This document shows positions 1 through 6,043 of a stretch of DNA of 7,201 bases, one piece after another. This DNA comes from Lachnospiraceae bacterium (lineage in GTDB: Bacteria; Bacillota; Clostridia; Lachnospirales; Lachnospiraceae), in the NCBI GenBank assembly GCA_003519685.1, contig DOWG01000126.1, forward strand, positions 1,350-8,550, written 5' to 3'. How positions within the stretch are numbered: the stretch's first letter is position 1; every line of letters begins with the position of its first letter. The position numbers and the translations under genes are program-made. The notes beneath the pieces were generated by a model. The model was not told the DNA's origin. It saw only the letters and a program-made list of their open reading frames with translations, and ran no database searches.

Positions 1-27
1 TGGTGGGTGTGAACAGTAACTGCCTTA

Positions 28-1476
28 CTACTTATTTGAGTGGTCATTTAGAAGATGAGTTTTCAGCTGGTATAATTTCTGGGAAAGATCCACATATACA
101 TTATGAGGGTTTACAAGACGTCTTGCCTCGTCCCAAAGAGTATCCTGCTCCTTCGTACAATAATCCTTAATCTCCATAACGGACGGCGATTCATATACGC
201 ATTCACCGGAGATAAAGATAGGTACAAGAAGCTCCCGTAGGGTATAGCTGTTCGGATCAAGATAAGTCTTTTTCCAGGTAGCGAGCGGATCAAAAAGCAA
301 TAAAGGATTCTCCGGGGAATAATGTTCCTCCGCAAGAGTAATCAGGTCTGCTTTCACCTTACCGCTTTCCTTCTCGTAGATACGGTAGATCTTTTTATTA
401 CCGGGGTTGGTAATCTTCCAGGGGTTATCGGAAAGCTTCATCTTCGGAACAAATTCACCATTCTTCATGATCGCCGATAATTTATATACACCGCCAAAGG
501 AAGGAGTATCTTCCGAGGTGATCAGGCGTGTTCCTACGCCCCAGGAATCAATCTTAGCACCTTGCGCTACCAGGCTGTCGATCAAATATTCATCTAAATC
601 GCTGGATGCGGTGATGGTAGCCTTAGGGAAGCCTGCGGCATCCAGCATCTTTCTTGCCTTCTTGGAAAGATAGGCAAGGTCTCCGCTGTCCAGACGGATT
701 CCATATTTTTCGGGCATCTTCCCGCTTTTTCGCAGCTCGTCAAATACTTTAATTGCGTTAGGCACCCCGGAGCGAAGCGTATCATAGGTATCTACTAATA
801 AAGTGGCATTTCCCGGATAAAGTTCTGCATATTTGCGGAATGCGGATAATTCATCATCAAAGCTCATAATCCAGCTATGGGCATGCGTACCAAGCGCCGG
901 CACATCATATAATTTGGCCGTTAATACATTGCTGGTACCGATACATCCGCCGATTACCGCAGCTCTGGCACCTAGGGTTCCGGCATCCGGGCCCTGCGCT
1001 CTTCTTAAACCGAATTCCATAATCGGTCCGCCCTTCGCGGCATAAACAACACGGGATGCCTTGGTTGCAATTAAGCTTTGGTGGTTAATAAGATTTAATA
1101 GGGCGGTTTCAATCAGCTGTGCCTCTATAATAGGTGCAATTACCTTAACGATCGGCTCCATCGGGAATATTACAGTCCCCTCCGGTATGGCATAGATATC
1201 ACCGCTAAAATGAAAGTTTGCCAGATAGGTAAGAAAATCTTCCTGAAAAACATTTAAGCTTCGAAGATACTCTATATCCTCGTCTGAAAAATGCAAATTT
1301 TTGATATATTCTATCACCTGCTCTAAGCCGGCACAAATAGCATAACCGCCATTGCTGGGATTGTCTCGATAGAAAACATCAAAAATAACAGTGTTATTTG
1401 CATGGTTGTTGTAATATCCCTGCATCATTGTTAATTCATAAAAATCGGTTAATAAAGTTAAATTTCTCTTTTCCAT
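28..1476 (-). CDS. pncB: Nicotinate phosphoribosyltransferase
   Basis: Cytosolic enzyme of the Preiss-Handler route to NAD. It joins nicotinate to PRPP, with ATP hydrolysis, to give nicotinate mononucleotide. The 482-residue length fits the Gram-positive branch of the family. Visible hallmarks are the N-terminal LLTDFYELTMMQGY (8-21), EFGLRRAQGPDA (154-165), GTHAHSW (196-202, with the likely phosphorylated histidine at H200), DTYDT (229-233), RLDSGDL (261-267), SWGVGTRL (311-318), and a C-terminal block around VNPHNVYVDLS (455-465). The start is supported by AAGGAG at 1482-1487 (minus strand), 5 bases before ATG; the stop is TAG at 28-30. No frameshift or missing catalytic residue is seen. 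The gene is divergent from ileS and is probably transcribed alone within this window; its terminator would lie left of the window. Nicotinamide phosphoribosyltransferase is related, but the N-terminal block and the GTHAHSW motif favour the nicotinate enzyme. Confidence 0.96.
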   Translation of the reverse strand: MEKRNLTLLTDFYELTMMQGYYNNHANNTVIFDVFYRDNPSNGGYAICAGLEQVIEYIKNLHFSDEDIEYLRSLNVFQEDFLTYLANFHFSGDIYAIPEGTVIFPMEPIVKVIAPIIEAQLIETALLNLINHQSLIATKASRVVYAAKGGPIMEFGLRRAQGPDAGTLGARAAVIGGCIGTSNVLTAKLYDVPALGTHAHSWIMSFDDELSAFRKYAELYPGNATLLVDTYDTLRSGVPNAIKVFDELRKSGKMPEKYGIRLDSGDLAYLSKKARKMLDAAGFPKATITASSDLDEYLIDSLVAQGAKIDSWGVGTRLITSEDTPSFGGVYKLSAIMKNGEFVPKMKLSDNPWKITNPGNKKIYRIYEKESGKVKADLITLAEEHYSPENPLLLFDPLATWKKTYLDPNSYTLRELLVPIFISGECVYESPSVMEIKDYCTKEQDTLWDEARRLVNPHNVYVDLSQKLYQLKTHLLNDHSNK

Positions 1477-1553
1477 AGGATCTCCTTCATTCTAATTCCC
1501 CTCGCAGTATAAGATGGTTATTTGCTTAATCATTGGTTCAATCTGCTTTCAAA

Positions 1554-1580
1554 GATATACCAGAAAATTAAATTAGTCAA
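1554..1580 (-). promoter_or_regulatory. Possible pncB promoter (weak)
   Basis: On the minus strand, TTGACT (1575-1580) is followed after 15 bases by TATATC (1554-1559), leaving an untranslated leader of about 70 bases before pncB. The spacing is short and the -10 imperfect. Two alternatives exist. One is TATACT at 1506-1511, with no good -35. The other is a perfect TTGACA on the minus strand at 1644-1649, which lacks a convincing -10 at 17 bases. The pncB promoter must lie somewhere in 1500-1672, but the exact hexamers are uncertain. Confidence 0.3.
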
Positions 1581-1622
1581 GCATAGTATATGCAGCATTT
1601 TGACTTAAGCGCCCAGAGCAAA

Positions 1623-1642
1623 CAAATTCTATTGCGAATTTG
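1623..1642. repeat. Inverted repeat, possible operator in the divergent gap
   Basis: CAAATTC (1623-1629) and GAATTTG (1636-1642) form a perfect 7-base dyad around a 6-base centre. It lies about 30 bases upstream of the ileS leader promoter and just beside a minus-strand TTGACA. It could be a repressor site for pncB, for example for a nicotinate-sensing regulator, but I cannot match it to a known motif. A chance dyad in AT-rich DNA is a real alternative. Confidence 0.25.
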
Positions 1643-1672
1643 GTGTCAACACAATTTTAGAGGGGATTACTC

Positions 1673-1701
1673 TTGACAATTCCCGGCTTTTATACTATTA
1701 T
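1673..1701 (+). promoter_or_regulatory. Sigma-A promoter of the ileS leader
   Basis: A perfect -35 hexamer TTGACA (1673-1678) is followed after exactly 17 bases by TATTAT (1696-1701), one mismatch from TATAAT. Transcription would start at an A near 1707-1709, about 25 bases before the first conserved T-box leader element and about 460 bases before ileS. This is the expected position for a promoter driving a T-box-controlled synthetase gene. Confidence 0.85.
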
Positions 1702-1926
1702 AGCATAAACAAAAACAGATAAAAACATTGACGGAGAGAGTAAGCATCGTGCAAAAGGTCAGCGAATCGGGGAGAGTGGAAGCCCGGTGCGAGTAGCAGG
1801 TGTCTGAAAATCACTCCCTAGTTGCAAGACCCAAAGGTATGGCTTCTCTTCATACTCAGTAGGTTAAGCCGGTATCTACCGTTATATAGATAATGTATGA
1901 ATGCCCTTTGGCAGAGTATGTGAAAC

Positions 1927-1959
1927 AGGTGGTTAAATGAAAGCGAAAGCTCTCATCCT
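1927..1959 (+). promoter_or_regulatory. T-box antiterminator stem
   Basis: AGG (1927-1929) pairs with CCT (1957-1959), and ATGA (1937-1940) with TCAT (1953-1956), leaving a 7-base bulge TGGTTAA (1930-1936) on the 5' side. AGC (1942-1944) and GCT (1949-1951) close a GAAA loop. This fold uses the 5' arm of the terminator and is exclusive with it, the standard T-box switch. The bulge size is canonical, but its last three bases differ from the usual ACC. Confidence 0.8.
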
Positions 1960-1980
1960 TTTTCGGATGAGAGCTTTTTT
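1946..1980 (+). terminator. Intrinsic terminator of the T-box leader
   Basis: AAAGCTCTCATCC (1946-1958) pairs perfectly with GGATGAGAGCTTT (1965-1977) around a 6-base loop, giving a 13-bp stem. T1975-T1980 forms the U-tract. It is the default fold when tRNA-Ile is charged. Confidence 0.93.
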
Positions 1981-1981
1981 A

Positions 1982-2008
1982 TCGTATAGGAAATTGCATC
2001 CTATACGA
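1982..2008 (+). repeat. Second hairpin directly behind the T-box terminator
   Basis: TCGTATAGGA (1982-1991) and TCCTATACGA (1999-2008) form a perfect 10-bp stem with a 7-base loop, starting one base after the terminator U-tract. No T-tract follows, so it is not a second intrinsic terminator. It would be present only in readthrough ileS mRNA, where it could protect or direct processing of the 5' end. Its function is unknown. The following stretch to about 2107 shows no recognisable gene or site. Confidence 0.6.
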
Positions 2009-2107
2009 ACAGACAAAGGGGCAAGAAACTGATTTGTTCCGAATGAAGTATCGGTAAGAGCCGCTTGGGAAATACTTGGCAGGAGAAGCTTTTATAGCGA
2101 ACCGTCT

Positions 2108-2135
2108 TTTGTTTATTAACAACGATCATTATAAT
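2108..2135 (+). promoter_or_regulatory. Possible second ileS promoter downstream of the T-box
   Basis: A perfect TATAAT (2130-2135) is preceded at 16 bases by TTTGTT (2108-2113), or at 15 by TTGTTT (2109-2114). The -35 overlaps a small dyad TTGTT-TATT-AACAA (2109-2122). A start near 2142 would give a short leader of about 28 bases before ileS and bypass the T-box. The -35 is weak and the region is AT-rich, so a chance match is possible. Confidence 0.35.
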
Positions 2136-2157
2136 AATCAATTTTGATATTAGAAAA

Positions 2158-2163
2158 AGGAGG
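2158..2163 (+). promoter_or_regulatory. Ribosome binding site that decides the ileS start
   Basis: AGGAGG at 2158-2163 touches an in-frame ATG at 2164 with no spacer, which is too close for initiation. It lies 6 bases before the next in-frame ATG at 2170, close to ideal. The ATG at 2170 is therefore the better start. Confidence 0.8.
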
Positions 2164-2169
2164 ATGAAT

Positions 2170-5100
2170 ATGTACGATAAAGTATCCACCGATTTGAACT
2201 TTGTCGAGAGAGAAAAGCAGGTTTTGGATTTTTGGGAAAAAAACAAAATCTTTGAGGCCAGCAGGGAGGAAAGAAAGAATGGCGATACCTTCACATTTTA
2301 TGACGGACCGCCGACGGCGAATGGCAAGCCTCATATTGGCCATGTTTTAACGAGAGTGATCAAGGACATTATTCCAAGATACCGTACAATGAAGGGCTAT
2401 AATGTACTTCGTAAGGCCGGATGGGATACTCACGGACTTCCGGTAGAGCTGGAGGTAGAGAAGAAGCTCGGCCTGGATGGTAAGGAGCAGATCGAAGAAT
2501 ACGGTCTGGAGCCGTTTATCCAGGAATGTAAGGAAAGTGTCTGGAAGTATAAAGGAATGTGGGAGGACTTCTCCAATACCGTAGGTTACTGGGTTGATAT
2601 GGATCATCCTTATGTTACTTATGAGAATGATTTTATAGAATCGGAATGGTGGTCCTTAAAGAAGATTTGGGAGAAAGGCCTTCTATATAAAGGCTTTAAA
2701 ATCGTTCCCTACTGCCCGAGATGCGGAACGCCGCTTTCCAGCCATGAGGTGGCGCAGGGCTACAAGGATGTGAAAGAAAAATCCGTTATTGCAAAATTTA
2801 AGATTAAGGGTACGGAGAATGAATATATTCTTGCATGGACCACGACTCCTTGGACCCTTCCGTCAAACGTAGCACTCTGCGTAAATCCGGGGGAAACCTA
2901 TGTTAAGGTCAAGGTAACGGTAGATGCTCACGGCAATGTATTAAAGAAGGAAAGCGGATGCTCCTGCGGTCATGATCATGGACATAAGCATGAGGAAGAA
3001 CCTCAGGTGGCAGCCGGAACAGAAAAATATATTCTTGCAGAAGCCCTTTTAAATGTTCTTGAAGGGGATTATGAGGTCGAGAAAACCTATGTCGGCAAGG
3101 ATCTGGAGTATCTAGAATATGAACCCTTATTCGATTATGCGAAGCCGGATAAGAAGGCTTACTATGTTACCTGCGATACCTATGTTACGTTAACCGATGG
3201 TACCGGAGTGGTTCATATCGCACCTGCTTTTGGTGAGGATGACTCCAAGGTTGGCAGAAACTATGATCTTCCGTTCGTGCAGCTGATCGATTCTAAGGGA
3301 GAATTTAAGCCGGGATCAGGAGAACTGGCAGGACTGTTCTGTAAAGCGGCAGATGAGCCGATCATGAAAATTCTGGCGCAGAAGGGCTTATTGTTTAAAG
3401 TGCTCAAATTTGAGCATAGCTACCCTTTCTGCTGGCGCTGCGATACCCCTCTTATTTATTACGCAAGAGATACCTGGTTTATTGAAATGACCGCAGTGCG
3501 GGATGATCTGATCAAGAACAACAATACCATCAACTGGATGCCGGAAAGCATCGGTCAGGGCCGGTTCGGTGACTGGATCAAGAACGTACAGGACTGGGGA
3601 CTTTCCCGTGACCGTTACTGGGGTACGCCGCTTCCGATCTGGGAATGTGAGGATGGCCACCGCCATTGTATCGGTAGCATTGAGGAATTAAAATCTATGT
3701 CTGACAATTGCCCGGATAATATCGAGCTGCACCGTCCGTTCATTGATGCGGTAACAATAAAATGTCCGGAATGCGGCAAGGAAATGACGCGTGTGAAACC
3801 GGTGATTGACTGCTGGTATGACTCCGGTTCCATGCCATTTGCACAATGGCATTATCCATTTGAGAATAAGGAAATATTTGAGAAGAACTTCCCGGCAGAC
3901 TTTATCAGCGAAGCGGTGGACCAGACCAGAGGCTGGTTCTATTCCCTATTAGCCATCTCTACCCTGATTTTTGATAAAACATCCTTTAATAACTGTATCG
4001 TTCTCGGCCATGTACAGGATGAGAATGGGCAGAAAATGTCGAAATCAAAGGGAAATGCGGTAGATCCCATGGAAGCCTTAGAAAAGCATGGCGCAGATGC
4101 GATCCGCTGGTATTTCTATACGAATTCCTCCCTGTGGCTGCCGAACCGTTTCCATGATAAGGCGGTTACCGAGGGGCAGCGTAAATTCATGGGTACCCTT
4201 TGGAATACCTATGCATTCTATGTGCTGTATGCGAATATTGATGAATTTGATGCAACAAAATATACCTTAGATTATGATAAGCTGCCGGTTATGGATCAAT
4301 GGCTCTTATCAAAATTAAATACCCTGATCAAGTCTGTTGATGAGCATCTGGAGAACTATCGAATTACCGAAGGGGCTAAGATGCTTGCAGATTTTGTGGA
4401 TGAACTCAGTAATTGGTATGTCAGAAGAAGCAGGGAGCGTTTCTGGGCCAAGGGGATGCTGCAGGATAAGATCAATGCATATATGACACTATACACAGCA
4501 CTGGTCAATGTAGCGAAGGTGGCAGCACCGTTTATTCCTTTTATGACAGAGCAGATTTATCAAAACCTAGTGGTTAATCTGGATAAAACGGCGCCAAAGA
4601 GTGTACACTTGTGCATGTATCCTTCTTATAATGAAGCCTATAGGAATACGGAATTAGAGAATAACATGGAGGAAGTACTCGAGGTGGTTGTTCTTGGCCG
4701 TGCCTGCAGAAATACAGCAAACATTAAGAATCGTCAGCCGATCGGCAGGATGTACGTGAAAGCGGATGCGAAGCTGTCGGACTTCTTCAAGGATATTATT
4801 GCAGACGAGCTGAATGTAAAGGAAGTTGTATTTACCGACGATGTAAGAGCCTTTACCTCCTATACCTTCAAGCCGCAGCTAAAGACCCTCGGGCCGAAAT
4901 TTGGTAAGCAGATCGGAGCGGTCCGCAGTATTCTTTCTGAAATCAATGGAAATGAAGCGATGGATGAGATCAATGCGACCGGCCGGCTGAAAATTACCAT
5001 CGATGGAGCGGAGAACGTTCTGGATAAGGAAGACCTGCTAATTGAAGCTGCACAGACGGAAGGTTTTGTATCCGATTCCGATCATGGAATTACCGTAGTG

Positions 5101-5382
5101 CTGGATACGAACCTTACAAAAGAGCTGATCGAGGAAGGCTTTGTAAGAGAAATCATCAGTAAGATTCAAACCATGCGTAAGGATGCCGGTTTTGAAGTAA
5201 TGGATCATATCCGGGTATCACAGAGCGGGAATGATAAAATAAAAGCGGTCATGGAGCGCAACGCAGAAGTGATTAAATCTGAGGTGCTGGCAGAAGAACT
5301 GCTCTTTGGCAAGACCCTGGGCTTTGAAAAAGACTGGAACTTAAACGGCGAGGACGTTGTCCTGGGTGTGGAGAAATTGTAA
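2170..5382 (+). CDS. ileS: Isoleucyl-tRNA synthetase, type 2
   Basis: Class I aminoacyl-tRNA synthetase that charges tRNA-Ile with isoleucine in the cytosol and hydrolyses mischarged valine. From ATG 2170 it has 1070 residues. The Rossmann core shows HIGH as HIGH (55-58) and KMSKS (622-626), with GWDTHGLPVE (84-93) between them. The CP1 editing region holds TTTPWTLPSN (224-233) and GTGVVHIAPAFGEDD (344-358). Cys pairs at 182/185, 421/424, 493/500 and 532/535 are likely zinc ligands. WYDSGSMPFAQWHYPF begins at 549; the helical anticodon-binding domain starts near 711. The length, WDTHGLPVE and the absence of a C-terminal zinc finger indicate the type-2 (eukaryote-like) form, a group known for low mupirocin sensitivity. 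An odd Cys/His cluster sits at 264-274. Expression is controlled by the upstream isoleucine T-box. No clear terminator follows the TAA. Confidence 0.97.
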   Translation: MYDKVSTDLNFVEREKQVLDFWEKNKIFEASREERKNGDTFTFYDGPPTANGKPHIGHVLTRVIKDIIPRYRTMKGYNVLRKAGWDTHGLPVELEVEKKLGLDGKEQIEEYGLEPFIQECKESVWKYKGMWEDFSNTVGYWVDMDHPYVTYENDFIESEWWSLKKIWEKGLLYKGFKIVPYCPRCGTPLSSHEVAQGYKDVKEKSVIAKFKIKGTENEYILAWTTTPWTLPSNVALCVNPGETYVKVKVTVDAHGNVLKKESGCSCGHDHGHKHEEEPQVAAGTEKYILAEALLNVLEGDYEVEKTYVGKDLEYLEYEPLFDYAKPDKKAYYVTCDTYVTLTDGTGVVHIAPAFGEDDSKVGRNYDLPFVQLIDSKGEFKPGSGELAGLFCKAADEPIMKILAQKGLLFKVLKFEHSYPFCWRCDTPLIYYARDTWFIEMTAVRDDLIKNNNTINWMPESIGQGRFGDWIKNVQDWGLSRDRYWGTPLPIWECEDGHRHCIGSIEELKSMSDNCPDNIELHRPFIDAVTIKCPECGKEMTRVKPVIDCWYDSGSMPFAQWHYPFENKEIFEKNFPADFISEAVDQTRGWFYSLLAISTLIFDKTSFNNCIVLGHVQDENGQKMSKSKGNAVDPMEALEKHGADAIRWYFYTNSSLWLPNRFHDKAVTEGQRKFMGTLWNTYAFYVLYANIDEFDATKYTLDYDKLPVMDQWLLSKLNTLIKSVDEHLENYRITEGAKMLADFVDELSNWYVRRSRERFWAKGMLQDKINAYMTLYTALVNVAKVAAPFIPFMTEQIYQNLVVNLDKTAPKSVHLCMYPSYNEAYRNTELENNMEEVLEVVVLGRACRNTANIKNRQPIGRMYVKADAKLSDFFKDIIADELNVKEVVFTDDVRAFTSYTFKPQLKTLGPKFGKQIGAVRSILSEINGNEAMDEINATGRLKITIDGAENVLDKEDLLIEAAQTEGFVSDSDHGITVVLDTNLTKELIEEGFVREIISKIQTMRKDAGFEVMDHIRVSQSGNDKIKAVMERNAEVIKSEVLAEELLFGKTLGFEKDWNLNGEDVVLGVEKL

Positions 5383-5423
5383 ACATTGTTGTTTTTGTTC
5401 TTTCGTAATCAGCGGGAATATCC

Positions 5424-5452
5424 TTTACAAGAAGCTTTGGATATAATATAAT
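5424..5452 (+). promoter_or_regulatory. Sigma-A promoter of darA
   Basis: TTTACA (5424-5429) and a perfect TATAAT (5447-5452) are separated by 17 bases. Transcription would start near 5459, giving a leader of about 40 bases. It lies only 42 bases past the ileS stop. As no hairpin terminator is visible between the genes, darA may also receive readthrough from ileS. Confidence 0.8.
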
Positions 5453-5497
5453 TAAGGTATGAAATAGGCATCCATACAGGAGAAAGGATGGGGTTTT

Positions 5498-5815
5498 ATG
5501 AAATTAATATATGTGATCGTACGCAATAACGATAGTAGTCAAGTGACCGAAACATTAAACAGGAAAGGTTTCTATGTAACCAAAATGGCATCCACGGGCG
5601 GCTTCTTAAGAGAGGGGAATACGACTCTATTAATCGGTACGGACGAGGATAAAGTGGATGAGGTTATCGATATAGTGAAAAAGGAATGCGGACCAAGACA
5701 ACAGATATTTATGAATAATATGAACCCTGGTGAATATTCTGCAATGAATTCGGTAGTAAATGTCGGCGGAGCTACGATTTTCGTTATGGATGTGGAACGT
5801 TTTGAAAAGATTTGA
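5498..5815 (+). CDS. darA: Cyclic-di-AMP receptor, PII-like (DarA/PstA/YaaQ family)
   Basis: Small cytosolic protein of the PII-like fold that, in the family, forms trimers and binds the second messenger c-di-AMP. It has no known enzymatic activity, and its downstream target is unsettled. The 105 residues align from end to end with PstA/DarA as I recall them (about 109 residues): MKLIYVIVRNNDS (1-13), the hallmark TGGFLREGNTT (33-43), and the C-terminal VGGATIFVMDVERF (89-102). Residues T28, F36, L37 and N41 of the nucleotide pocket are kept. Positions 24 and 26, Asn and Arg in S. aureus PstA, are Gly and Tyr here, and the loop around 72-88 is shorter. AAAGGA (5483-5488) lies 9 bases before ATG. 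The gene has its own promoter and terminator, so it is probably monocistronic. In Bacillus darA sits elsewhere, so the link to ileS is probably incidental. Confidence 0.92.
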   Translation: MKLIYVIVRNNDSSQVTETLNRKGFYVTKMASTGGFLREGNTTLLIGTDEDKVDEVIDIVKKECGPRQQIFMNNMNPGEYSAMNSVVNVGGATIFVMDVERFEKI

Positions 5816-5840
5816 TGAAGTTAGATAAGAAGAATGGTTT

Positions 5841-5868
5841 AAGAGACTGCCCCGGGCAGTCTCTTTTT
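5841..5868 (+). terminator. Intrinsic terminator of darA
   Basis: AAGAGACTGCC (5841-5851) pairs with GGCAGTCTCTT (5855-5865) around a 3-base loop, an 11-bp GC-rich stem, and runs into T5864-T5868. It begins 25 bases after the darA stop and isolates darA from the lipoprotein gene. Confidence 0.92.
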
Positions 5869-5917
5869 CTCCGGGAAGATACTGGAAAAGATATCGTAAT
5901 AGCGGAATGAATTATTT

Positions 5918-5936
5918 GTAAAATGAATGATTTTAC
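5918..5936. repeat. 19-base dyad, possible operator before the lipoprotein gene
   Basis: GTAAAAT (5918-5924) and ATTTTAC (5930-5936) form a perfect dyad around GAATG. It ends about 20 bases upstream of the extended -10 element and abuts the expected -35 position. The placement suits a repressor or activator site. It is AT-rich, so chance cannot be excluded, and I do not recognise the motif. Confidence 0.3.
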
Positions 5937-5956
5937 TTTCTTTTTATTCGAAAATA

Positions 5957-5965
5957 TGGTATAAA
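5957..5965 (+). promoter_or_regulatory. Extended -10 promoter of the trigger-factor-like lipoprotein gene
   Basis: TGGTATAAA gives a TG-N extended -10 with TATAAA at 5960-5965. The -35 at 17 bases (5937-5942, TTTCTT) is weak, as is common for extended -10 promoters. A start near 5972 would give a leader of about 70 bases before the ATG at 6044. Confidence 0.55.
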
Positions 5966-6043
5966 GGGATAAGCAGTTCATTAAGAGAGGCGTATGGCAC
6001 AGGATAGAGCAGCCAATGCAGAAAGAAGAAAGGAATAACATAA

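Larger units (their letters stand above)
1732..1980 (+). promoter_or_regulatory. T-box leader (riboswitch) specific for tRNA-Ile
   Basis: Cis-acting leader RNA that reads the charging state of tRNA-Ile and lets transcription continue into ileS when the tRNA is uncharged. Stem I runs from the GGAGAGAGTA element (1733-1742), which pairs with ACTCCCT (1813-1819), to a distal hairpin (1766-1771 with 1783-1788). The specifier loop TGAAAATCACTCC places the codon ATC (Ile) at 1810-1812, agreeing with the downstream gene. A short stem II is possible at 1836-1841/1851-1856. The CAGTAGG...CCGG...CCG element (1857-1881) matches the stem IIA/B region, and a small hairpin TGCC/GGCA (1902-1913) may be stem III. 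The acceptor-end bulge is UGGUUAA (1930-1936). Its UGGU can pair with ACCA of a tRNA with discriminator A, as tRNA-Ile has. The antiterminator and terminator share 1946-1959. Confidence 0.93.

Noticed and set aside
407..673. Plus-strand open frame inside pncB, along with others at 833-1045.
   Set aside because: It lies antisense to a strongly conserved gene, has no ribosome binding site or recognisable product, and is a shadow of pncB.
2001..2294. Minus-strand open frames across the ileS leader and 5' end (2001-2294, 2116-2343).
   Set aside because: They overlap conserved ileS codons and the hairpin region, and their translations show no family resemblance.
5383..5423. Possible terminator after ileS, because of the T-rich run at about 5388-5403.
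   Set aside because: No stem of useful length precedes the T-rich run, so no intrinsic terminator can be supported.
5469..5490. CATCC/GGATG pairing that could hide the darA ribosome binding site.
   Set aside because: Only 5 bp with a 12-base loop; too weak to claim as a regulatory hairpin.
5994..6038. A 14-codon reading frame (ATG GCA CAG ... TAA) overlapping the ribosome binding site of the lipoprotein gene, a possible leader peptide.
   Set aside because: Its own AGAGG is only 3 bases from the ATG, there is no regulatory codon run, and a frame this short is expected by chance.
5784..6041. Minus-strand open frame spanning the darA end, terminator and next promoter.
   Set aside because: It overlaps a clear terminator and promoter, is low-complexity hydrophobic sequence, and has no recognisable domain.
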